From: JBEBGV01 sp040081265
Lineage (GTDB): Bacteria > Acidobacteriota > Vicinamibacteria > Vicinamibacterales > UBA2999
DNA length: 7,912 nt
NCBI GenBank assembly: GCA_040081265.1
Contig: JBEBGV010000122.1
Location: forward strand, 1 to 7,912
Direction of reading: 5' to 3'
Positions within the stretch are counted from its first letter, which is position 1; the number at the start of each line of letters is the position of its first letter. Both the position numbers and the translations under genes were made by a program. Of this stretch, positions 1 to 4,774 are shown piece after piece. Under the pieces are notes generated by a model. The model was not told where the DNA came from. It was given only the letters and a program-made list of their open reading frames with translations, and searched no databases.

Positions 1-160
1 GCCCATCGTCGTTCATCTCGACGAACGCGAAGCCGCGCGAGCGGCCCGTGGCATGGTCACGCACCAGGTGCACCGAATCGACCGTGCCGTGCTTGGAGAA
101 GAGCGACTCGAGCTGTGGTTCCTCGGTTGAGTACGAGAGGTTGCCTACGAAGATTCTCAT
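1..160 (-). CDS. RRM-domain RNA-binding protein, 5' part (partial)
   Basis: Reading the minus strand from the ATG at 160 gives 53 residues before the window edge, so the C-terminus is outside. They form most of one RNA recognition motif: RNP2 is IFVGNL at residues 3-8 and RNP1 is RGFAFVEM at residues 42-49, with the usual acidic/leucine helix between them. Proteins of this type are short (about 80-130 aa) single-RRM proteins that bind single-stranded RNA in the cytoplasm; cyanobacterial relatives are often cold-regulated, but nothing here shows cold control. The start is supported by AAGGAA (complement of 169-174) eight bases upstream of the ATG and by the motif beginning at residue 2, as in the family. 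It is divergent from the DinB gene and shares a 167-bp intergenic region with it. The family call is firm; the physiological role is not known. Confidence 0.9.
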   Translation of the reverse strand, partial: MRIFVGNLSYSTEEPQLESLFSKHGTVDSVHLVRDHATGRSRGFAFVEMNDDG

Positions 161-214
161 TGCGACTATTCCTTATGGAAGCGTTGGAAAGCGGCGGCTT
201 GGAACTCTGAGCAC

Positions 215-229
215 GTCCTTTGGAAGGAC
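215..229 (-). other. Small hairpin upstream of the RRM gene
   Basis: GTCCTT (215-220) and AAGGAC (224-229) are exact inverted repeats around a 3-base loop, a 6-bp stem. On the minus strand it lies 55 bases upstream of the RRM start codon, so it would sit in the mRNA leader if transcription starts further upstream. The 3' arm read on the minus strand contains AAGGA, resembling the gene's own AAGGAA ribosome binding site. No other structure in the 161-327 intergenic region is convincing. A function in translation or autoregulation is only a guess. Confidence 0.25.
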
Positions 230-317
230 TCTACGCAGGCAGGCAAACTCGGCTGGATCCAACAGTGACCAGCGTACAGTAGCACTTTTTCCGCTGACGG
301 TTATCCCGGTTTTTTCC

Positions 318-322
318 GGAGG
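318..322 (+). promoter_or_regulatory. Ribosome binding site GGAGG of the DinB-family gene
   Basis: GGAGG ends five bases before the ATG at 328, which is good spacing. It overlaps the in-frame GTG at 322, so that GTG cannot use it and the ATG at 328 is the better start. A CCGG/CCGG repeat (306-309 and 316-319) around six T residues could weakly pair over the first two G residues. Confidence 0.75.
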
Positions 323-327
323 TGCGC

Positions 328-804
328 ATGGGCAGTCAGGCCACCGTTTCGCTGCAATTGCTGAGAATTATCGATCAGGCGTACAACAGGAAATCGTGGC
401 ACGGAACCAATCTTCGCGGCTCGATCCGCGGCCTGACGCCTCGTCAAACTGAGTGGCGTCCCTCGCCGCACCGACACAATATTCACGAACTGGTCGTGCA
501 CGCGGCGTACTGGAAATATGCGGTGGCCAATCGGCTCGCGCGAGGCCGGCGGGGGGCCTTCGCGCTCAAGGGATCCAACTGGTTCACGCGCAACGGCTCG
601 GCCCGTCAGTGGACCGAGGATGTGGCCCTGCTCGAAGCGGTGCATCGGGAACTGCGCGCGGTGGTGGCCGCCTTGCGCGATGACGAGCTTGACCGGCCGT
701 TGCCGAAGAGTGCCATGACCCCGTTCACCCTCGTGTCGGGCGTGGCCGCCCACGATCTCTACCATGCCGGTCAGATTCAGCTGCTCAAGACGTTGCAGCG
801 CTGA
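328..804 (+). CDS. DinB-family protein
   Basis: This encodes a 158-aa cytoplasmic protein of the DinB/YfiT-like four-helix-bundle superfamily, the usual length for the family. Members carry a metal site built from three histidines. Candidates here are His58 in the helix HNIHELVVHAAYWK and the pair His142/His146 in AAHDLYHAGQIQLLK near the C-terminus, which is the family's HxxxH signature followed by Q-I. The N-terminal WHGTNLRGSIRGLT (residues 24-37) is typical of a subgroup common in Acidobacteriota. Known members include thiol S-transferases and metal-dependent hydrolases, but most, including this subgroup, have no assigned reaction; the name comes from a DNA-damage-induced Bacillus gene and does not imply DNA polymerase activity. 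A possible -10, TACAGT (275-280), lies upstream without a clear -35. The VOC gene starts 21 bp downstream on the same strand and may be co-transcribed. Confidence 0.88.
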   Translation: MGSQATVSLQLLRIIDQAYNRKSWHGTNLRGSIRGLTPRQTEWRPSPHRHNIHELVVHAAYWKYAVANRLARGRRGAFALKGSNWFTRNGSARQWTEDVALLEAVHRELRAVVAALRDDELDRPLPKSAMTPFTLVSGVAAHDLYHAGQIQLLKTLQR

Positions 805-812
805 ATCTCCAT

Positions 813-818
813 TACAAT
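813..818 (+). promoter_or_regulatory. Possible -10 element (TACAAT) of the VOC gene
   Basis: TACAAT matches the sigma70 -10 consensus at five of six positions. It ends seven bases before the ATG at 826, so transcription would start at or next to the start codon. The VOC gene has no Shine-Dalgarno sequence, which fits a leaderless mRNA. The best -35 candidate, TTGCAG at 793-798, has only a 14-base spacer, so the element is tentative. Confidence 0.4.
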
Positions 819-825
819 TTGCGCC

Positions 826-1872
826 ATGAAAAAGCTGCTCGCTGCCGGCGCTGTCGCCGCCGCCCTCACCTCAGTCGTTCTGGCGCAGGCACCGCCGTCT
901 GAACTCGTGCTCGGACCCGGCAACTTCCTGCACGTGGTGGCGGACGCCGAGCGGGCAATCACGTTCTACCGGGACGCGCTGGGGATGGATGTCCAGATGG
1001 CGGCCAACGCCGCGCCACTGACCGGCCCGCGGCCGTTCCTGACGACCCCTGAAATCGTGAAGCTCTACAACGCGACCGGCGGACGTTACCGCACCGCGAC
1101 CGGATTTGTGCAGGGTTCGCCGATGCGCGCCGAACTCATCGAGTGGCAGGATGTGGATCGCAAGCCGTTCACCCCGCGTCACGCGGATCCCGGCGCGGGG
1201 ACGATGATCGTGACCGTGCGTGACCTCGACGCGACGCTGGCGCGAGTGAAGGCGGCCGGTGGCACCGTGGTGTCCGATGCCGGTGTGCCGGTGACGTTCA
1301 CCGACGAGCGCGGTCGCGGTCGCGCGGTGCTGGTGAAGGACTTCGATGGTTTCCACGTGCAGCTGGTGCAGCGTGATGTGGCGCCGGCCACCGAGGCGGC
1401 AGCCGACCGCAATGCCATCGACATCGGGTTTGCCGCGACTGTCGACGACATGGACCGTTCGCTCCGGATCTTCAACTCGATCCTCGGCTTCAAGTTGACG
1501 CTCGACAAGGAAGAGCACAACGACGCCCGCCTGCGCATGATTGGCAACTTCACGGCGTATTACCGGCGCGCGAGCGGGGTTGTCCCCGGCTCGAATCTCC
1601 AGATGGAACTGATCGAAGTGCAGGGGATCGAGCGTCGCCACGGACACAGCCGGCCTCAGGATCCGGGAACGTCGATTCTGCGACTGCGGGTCAGCGATGT
1701 TGCCAAGGCCGTGCAGGCGCTCTCAGCGGCTGACGCGAAGGTCATCACGACCGGTGGGGCGCCGGTCACCGTGACCGGCGCGAACGCGATTCAACAGTTC
1801 GCGATCGTCGAACTTCCCGACAATCTCTTCCTGCAGCTGGTCCAGGCCACGCCCAGACCGCCACAGCAGTAG
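826..1872 (+). CDS. Secreted tandem VOC (glyoxalase/dioxygenase-fold) protein
   Basis: The 348-aa protein opens with a signal peptide: KK at 2-3, a hydrophobic stretch at 4-19, and a likely signal peptidase I cut after AQA at residue 22. Two VOC domains follow, about residues 33-183 and 198-341. They look like an internal duplication: NFLHVVADAERAITFYRDALG matches IGFAATVDDMDRSLRIFNSILG, AELIE (102-106) matches MELIE (260-264), and HVQLVQ (177-182) matches FLQLVQ (335-340). VOC enzymes bind a divalent metal with His/Glu side chains. Here the first domain keeps His36 and Glu103, but the usual last Glu is Gln179. The second domain has Gly/Phe where the first His would be and Gln337 at the end, so it probably binds no metal. 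Substrate unknown; location probably periplasmic. It follows DinB by 21 bp, lacks an SD, and ends with TAG directly followed by a second TAG that opens a repeat. Confidence 0.85.
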   Translation: MKKLLAAGAVAAALTSVVLAQAPPSELVLGPGNFLHVVADAERAITFYRDALGMDVQMAANAAPLTGPRPFLTTPEIVKLYNATGGRYRTATGFVQGSPMRAELIEWQDVDRKPFTPRHADPGAGTMIVTVRDLDATLARVKAAGGTVVSDAGVPVTFTDERGRGRAVLVKDFDGFHVQLVQRDVAPATEAAADRNAIDIGFAATVDDMDRSLRIFNSILGFKLTLDKEEHNDARLRMIGNFTAYYRRASGVVPGSNLQMELIEVQGIERRHGHSRPQDPGTSILRLRVSDVAKAVQALSAADAKVITTGGAPVTVTGANAIQQFAIVELPDNLFLQLVQATPRPPQQ

Positions 1873-1958
1873 TAGGCGGTAGGCCGTAGGCCGCAAGCGG
1901 TGGACAGAGCCGAAGGTAAGCACGCGGGTAGTTCTCGCCGCCTACCGCCTACCGCCTA
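1873..1958. repeat. Imperfect 19-bp inverted repeat of CGGTAGG heptamers between convergent genes
   Basis: The left arm 1873-1891 (TAGGCGGTAGGCCGTAGGC) and the right arm 1940-1958 (GCCTACCGCCTACCGCCTA) are inverted copies with 18 of 19 positions matching. They are separated by 48 bases. The right arm is three tandem copies of CCTACCG (1941-1961); the left arm is a slightly degraded complement. The element fills the junction between the VOC gene and the convergent ankyrin-like gene and contains the latter's TAG stop (1956-1958). It could form a long hairpin ending transcription from both sides, but there is no T tract. The same heptamer recurs at 4744-4760. Confidence 0.7.
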
Positions 1959-2429
1959 CCGATAGATCCTCACGGACCCCGGCAGCACGACCCCGTCGCA
2001 CGTGAGTGTCCGCTGCTCATCGAGCGCCGCGAGGAATGCGATCGTGTTGCGATCGCGTTCGCGTTGCGCGATGCAGCGCAGGGGGCGCAGCGTGGCTGTG
2101 TCTGTGGGCGCGCCAGCATCGATGAGCAGTTGGAGCATCGGTGTCCACTCACTGAGTACGGCAGCTTCGAGCGGGGTCAGACGCGCCGGTCCTGCAAGCT
2201 TGAGCGGCATCCGCACATCAGCAGCGGAGCGCAGATCCTCGCCGGCCACGAGGCGTCGCACGACCTCGGCGGCGTCGTGATTGCCAGCCGCCTCCGCCAG
2301 CGATCGCGACTGCGGCGCGAGGACCGGTGAATGATCTCCGCTCAACGAGGCCACGCCGAGCACGCCAAAGACAAAAGCAAGCGCGATGCCCGGCGCGCCA
2401 AGCGCAATGGCTGCGCCGCGGCCCGTCAT
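1956..2429 (-). CDS. Small membrane-anchored ankyrin-like protein, function unknown
   Basis: This is a 157-aa protein with a hydrophobic segment at residues 6-29, probably a membrane anchor or uncleaved signal, and a C-terminal region resembling two or three degenerate ankyrin repeats. These are SLAEAAGNHDAAEVVRRLVAG (43-63), LTPLEAAVLSEWTPMLQLLIDAGA (84-107) and a weaker helix pair at 117-136. The second carries the classic TPLxxA....LLxxGA pattern. Ankyrin repeats bind proteins, and none of the residues suggests an enzyme. The ATG at 2429 overlaps the TGA of the upstream membrane protein as ATGA, with GGGGAG just upstream, so the two are probably translationally coupled and may interact. 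A GTG at 2441 is also in frame but lies inside the upstream gene and before the GGGGAG. The TAG stop lies within the CCTACCG repeat, so the C-terminus (RIYR) may have been altered by the repeat. Ankyrin assignment is moderate; function unknown. Confidence 0.72.
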   Translation of the reverse strand: MTGRGAAIALGAPGIALAFVFGVLGVASLSGDHSPVLAPQSRSLAEAAGNHDAAEVVRRLVAGEDLRSAADVRMPLKLAGPARLTPLEAAVLSEWTPMLQLLIDAGAPTDTATLRPLRCIAQRERDRNTIAFLAALDEQRTLTCDGVVLPGSVRIYR

Positions 2430-3829
2430 GGTTCTCCCCACAGTGTTCCGAGGGCCGGTGTCAGCAGCAGTGGGTTCGTCCTGGTCCGCTGCAGCGCCTC
2501 TCGCTTCAGGCTCGACTCGAGGGGAGTGGAAGTGTGGGTGCCGAGTTCATACCGCTCGTCATGGGCCCACTCGTTCCTGGCCGCAAATGCTGAGCGCTCG
2601 AGCTGGTACATCAGGCCCATGGCCCGGAGTGTCCACAGGCTGCTGGCGATGACGACGACCGCGATGGCAAGCGCCGGCAGCCCCCGTCTGTTGGTGAGGG
2701 ACCGCGCGCTGTCGCAGACCAGCAGGGCGTAGAACACGCCGGCGGCGCTCATGATCTCGCTCTTCGCGTAGGCGTACGAGATGGCCGCAGTGCCGACCAG
2801 TACGGTGACTCCAGCCAGCAACAGGGGGTCTCGGGTCCTTCGATGCCCGTGTGCGTCGCGGCTGAATACATGCCAGGCGATCAGCCCTGTCGTCAGCAGC
2901 GAGGACACCACGGGGATGATGTCTGCCGCGACCAGACGGCCGTCGAGTGCGGCACGGATGACGGTCCACGTTCCATTGACGGGCTGCGACAGCAGGACGG
3001 TCACCACGGAGCTGACGACCGTATATCCGGCCAGAAGGTAGGTGTGTGTGCCGAAGATCGCCTGAACGCTGCTGCTGTCGAGCGACCACAGCCAATAGCC
3101 GGTCGGGCGCTCGCCGATCTCGGTTCCGACCATGTCGAGGTAGCCGATGCGCAGCAGGAAGTAGCCGGCGGTGACGGTCACCATTGCACTCAGGCCCCGA
3201 ACCGAGATGCCGCGCAGTCCGGCGAGATAGCCCGCCACGGCGAGCGGAAGGATCACGAGCCCAGACTCGAGCGTGTGAGCCGCAAGCGCAAAGCAGACGA
3301 CGGCCACGACGTCGGAGGCCAGTCCGCCGCGAGATCGCGCCAGAGCGAACGTCGCGACGCAGTAGATCGAGATGAGCAGGAAATGGTTGACGGGATAGGC
3401 CTCGCGAAACATCCCCGCGCTGGTGTGAAGGCCCGTCAGCACCGTGAGTGCGAAGGCCAGCGGGGCGAGGTCGTTCCAGGTGCGCGGGCGAACGACGGCC
3501 GTGAACAGCAGGAACAGCACGGCGGCCGTCAACGCATGAAACCCGCGCAGCGCCCGTGTGTAGGCCACGCCGTTATCCGGGCCGAGTTCGGTCAACAGCT
3601 TCGTCTGCGCCTGACGCAGGGGACGCAGCATGCTTCGCGACGAGTACAGAGCGTCGACAAACGCCGTACGAACAGAGCTGGCGCGGCTGACGGTCTCGAT
3701 GACCTCGAGGCTGTCTGATACCTGAATCGGGATGTGGTAGATTGCTGCAGACACACCCAGGGCGAAGAGGGCGGTGAGGCCCCACGCGCACAGAACTGGG
3801 GTTGTCGGCCTGAGACGCTTGGGTAACAT
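2426..3829 (-). CDS. Polytopic integral membrane protein, GT-C-like topology, function unknown
   Basis: From the ATG at 3829 this is a 467-aa protein with about 11-12 hydrophobic segments. The first is near residues 12-32. It is followed by a ~55-residue soluble loop containing IQVSDSLEVIE, then closely spaced helices to about residue 395 and a ~60-residue hydrophilic tail. One early helix, a large first external loop with acidic residues, then many helices is the layout of GT-C glycosyltransferases that use lipid-linked sugars. I see no diagnostic GT-C motif, so this is only a resemblance. YAKSEIMSAAGVFYALL in the late helices looks conserved rather than random. An in-frame TTG at 3847 would add MAAPKR, but it falls inside the likely -10 (CATAAT, 3852-3847), so the ATG is preferred; no clear SD precedes it. 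It is the first gene of a two-gene unit with the ankyrin-like protein (4-bp overlap) and is divergent from the AlkB gene. Confidence 0.75.
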   Translation of the reverse strand: MLPKRLRPTTPVLCAWGLTALFALGVSAAIYHIPIQVSDSLEVIETVSRASSVRTAFVDALYSSRSMLRPLRQAQTKLLTELGPDNGVAYTRALRGFHALTAAVLFLLFTAVVRPRTWNDLAPLAFALTVLTGLHTSAGMFREAYPVNHFLLISIYCVATFALARSRGGLASDVVAVVCFALAAHTLESGLVILPLAVAGYLAGLRGISVRGLSAMVTVTAGYFLLRIGYLDMVGTEIGERPTGYWLWSLDSSSVQAIFGTHTYLLAGYTVVSSVVTVLLSQPVNGTWTVIRAALDGRLVAADIIPVVSSLLTTGLIAWHVFSRDAHGHRRTRDPLLLAGVTVLVGTAAISYAYAKSEIMSAAGVFYALLVCDSARSLTNRRGLPALAIAVVVIASSLWTLRAMGLMYQLERSAFAARNEWAHDERYELGTHTSTPLESSLKREALQRTRTNPLLLTPALGTLWGEP

Positions 3830-3846
3830 CCGTTTGGGGGCGGCCA

Positions 3847-3852
3847 ATTATG
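3847..3852 (-). promoter_or_regulatory. Possible -10 (CATAAT) of the membrane/ankyrin unit
   Basis: On the minus strand CATAAT matches TATAAT at five of six positions. It lies about 17 bases before the ATG at 3829, which would give a leader of roughly 10 bases. No strong -35 is visible. Confidence 0.35.
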
Positions 3853-3865
3853 GCCCGGAAGCCCA

Positions 3866-3874
3866 TGCTACGAT
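3866..3874 (+). promoter_or_regulatory. Extended -10 (TGCTACGAT) of the alkB-type gene
   Basis: TG, one base, then TACGAT is an extended -10 form that can work without a good -35. It ends 12 bases before the GTG at 3887, so the leader would be only a few bases. The same TGnTACGAT arrangement occurs at 7805-7813. It lies 14 bases from the opposing -10 of the membrane gene. Confidence 0.45.
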
Positions 3875-3886
3875 CCGCGCGGGTCA

Positions 3887-4555
3887 GTGCCGCATCAATT
3901 GCCACTCTGGGAACACGAGGTGGAATCCGCTCGTGTGGAGGTCGCCCCCGGAGCAGTCTGGCTGCGCGGGTACCTGAGCATCGACGACCAGCGCGCACTG
4001 GTCGCCCAGTCGCAGGAATTTCTGACGGGTCCCGCCGGCGGATATGTTCCGGTCGTTCGTGGGGGCGGGCGTATGCACGTGCGCATGGTCTGCCTTGGCC
4101 GCCACTGGAACGCGATGACCTACGAGTACGGCCCGACCAGAAGTGACTACGACAACCTGCCTGCGGCGCCGCTGCCGGCATCCTGGTGCGCCACCGCCGC
4201 TCAGGCTGCCCTGCGGGCAGGCTTCCCGTCCTTCACGCCGGACATCTGCATCATCAACGAATACGGTGGCGACGGACGCATGGGCCTGCACCAGGACAAG
4301 GGGGAGACCGAGCGGACACTGGCCGCCGGTGCACCCGTGGTGTCCTTCTCCATTGGTGACACCGGACGTTTTCTGTTCGGCGGCCTCGCACGCCGCGATC
4401 GGTACGAGGTCTTCATGCTGGCGTCGGGCGATGCCTTTGTTTTTGGCGGGCCAGCGCGGTTGCGCTATCACGGTGTCTCACGAATCCTCGCGGGGACGGC
4501 GCCGCCAGAGGTAGGCCTGAGCGGACGCCTCAACCTGACCTTCAGGAAATATTGA
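3887..4555 (+). CDS. alkB: AlkB-type 2-oxoglutarate/Fe(II)-dependent dioxygenase (alkylation repair)
   Basis: The 222-aa protein is close in length to E. coli AlkB (216 aa) and carries its whole active-site set. NEYGGDGRMGLHQDKGE contains Asn124 and Tyr126 (2-oxoglutarate contacts) and the iron ligands His135 and Asp137. The third iron ligand is His195 in YHGVSR. Arg214 and Arg220 in RLNLTFR match the Arg pair that binds 2-oxoglutarate and the substrate pocket in E. coli (RYNLTFR). AlkB oxidatively removes methyl groups from N1-methyladenine and N3-methylcytosine in DNA and RNA, releasing formaldehyde and regenerating the base. The variable N-terminal nucleotide-recognition region (about 53-100, including MHVRMVCLG) is present. 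The start is a GTG; no Met occurs before residue 63, which is too late for the fold. No ada or other adaptive-response gene is adjacent, so Ada control cannot be inferred. It is divergent from the membrane protein gene. Confidence 0.93.
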   Translation: MPHQLPLWEHEVESARVEVAPGAVWLRGYLSIDDQRALVAQSQEFLTGPAGGYVPVVRGGGRMHVRMVCLGRHWNAMTYEYGPTRSDYDNLPAAPLPASWCATAAQAALRAGFPSFTPDICIINEYGGDGRMGLHQDKGETERTLAAGAPVVSFSIGDTGRFLFGGLARRDRYEVFMLASGDAFVFGGPARLRYHGVSRILAGTAPPEVGLSGRLNLTFRKY

Positions 4556-4597
4556 TCCGGGCTGTCGATTCCAGGACGGCTCACTCGACGTGTATGC

Positions 4598-4604
4598 AGG
4601 GGGG
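4598..4604 (+). promoter_or_regulatory. Orphan ribosome binding site AGGGGGG
   Basis: AGGGGGG ends five bases before the ATG at 4610. It is a strong Shine-Dalgarno with good spacing, yet it now leads only into a gene remnant, which suggests that an intact gene once began here. Confidence 0.5.
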
Positions 4605-4609
4605 ATGCG

Positions 4610-4639
4610 ATGAGGTTCATGCTGATCGTGAAGGCCACT
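4610..4639 (+). pseudogene. N-terminal remnant of a DGPF/YCII-related protein
   Basis: The ATG at 4610, behind a strong SD, encodes MRFMLIVKAT. That is the typical first beta strand of YCII-related (DGPF) proteins, small ~100-140 aa dimeric alpha/beta-barrel proteins that often start MRFMLIVKAT or MKYMLLI. After residue 10 the resemblance stops abruptly: the same frame continues as an arginine-rich stretch (HPERRGARAARRPRPR) to a TAG at 4769-4771 with no YCII features, giving a meaningless 53-aa ORF. The remainder of the gene seems to have been deleted. The call rests on ten residues plus the SD, so it is tentative; the sigma-like fragment that follows immediately makes it more likely. Confidence 0.5.
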
Positions 4640-4703
4640 CACCCAGAACGCCGCGGAGCGCGCGCTGCTCGCCGCCCGCGCCCGCGAGTGTGGTGTGCGC
4701 TGA
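4638..4703 (+). pseudogene. C-terminal remnant of an ECF (ECF42/DUF6596-like) sigma factor
   Basis: In the frame one base on from the DGPF start, 4638-4700 reads LTQNAAERALLAARARECGVR and ends at TGA 4701-4703. This resembles the last helix of ECF sigma factors with a C-terminal TPR-like extension, which commonly end in a pattern like ALxLTxNxAERxFLxxRL. These factors (ECF42-type) are usually encoded beside DGPF/YCII genes, so a DGPF start followed directly by a sigma-factor end is what a single deletion through such an operon would leave. No regions 2 or 4 remain, so nothing here can work as a sigma factor. The match is by eye over 21 residues. Confidence 0.42.
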
Positions 4704-4711
4704 ATCTGCTC

Positions 4712-4736
4712 GCCGGGTCCTCCGGACCCGGCCTAC
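4712..4736. repeat. GGGTCC/GGACCC palindrome, copy 1
   Basis: GCCGGGTCC (4712-4720) and GGACCCGGC (4724-4732) form a perfect 9-bp stem with a TCC loop, followed by CTAC. The 13-base right side GGACCCGGCCTAC (4724-4736) is identical to 6761-6773 in copy 2. There is no T tract, so it is better regarded as a dispersed intergenic palindrome than as a standard terminator. Confidence 0.7.
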
Positions 4737-4743
4737 AAGCTGT

Positions 4744-4768
4744 CTACCGCCTACCGCCTACTGTCCAC
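4744..4768. repeat. CTACCGC heptamer array, second locus
   Basis: CTACCGC is repeated (4744-4757) and followed by CTACTGTCCAC, ending seven bases before the S9 peptidase ATG. The heptamer is that of 1941-1961. CTGTCCAC (4761-4768) is also the reverse complement of 1900-1907 in the loop of that element, so the two loci share more than the heptamer. The array takes up the promoter/leader space of the peptidase gene, and TACTGT (4759-4764) inside it could act as a -10. Confidence 0.6.
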
Positions 4769-4774
4769 TAGCCT

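Noticed and set aside
322..330. GTG at 322 as start of the DinB-family gene
   Set aside because: It overlaps the GGAGG ribosome binding site, which is correctly spaced for the ATG at 328.
871..1647. Minus-strand ORF of 258 aa opposite the VOC gene
   Set aside because: It lies wholly antisense to a gene with clear domain structure, and its His/Arg/Gly-rich translation has no motif; it is a shadow of high-GC codon use.
1941..1961. CCTACCG tandem copies as a CRISPR or satellite array
   Set aside because: There are only three 7-bp units with no spacers.
2843..3718. Plus-strand ORF of 291 aa opposite the membrane protein
   Set aside because: The translation is charged and low in complexity, while the minus strand gives regular hydrophobic helices and an ATGA-coupled partner.
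3827..3847. TTG at 3847 as start of the membrane protein
   Set aside because: It overlaps the likely -10 element and adds only six residues; the ATG at 3829 leads directly into the first membrane helix.
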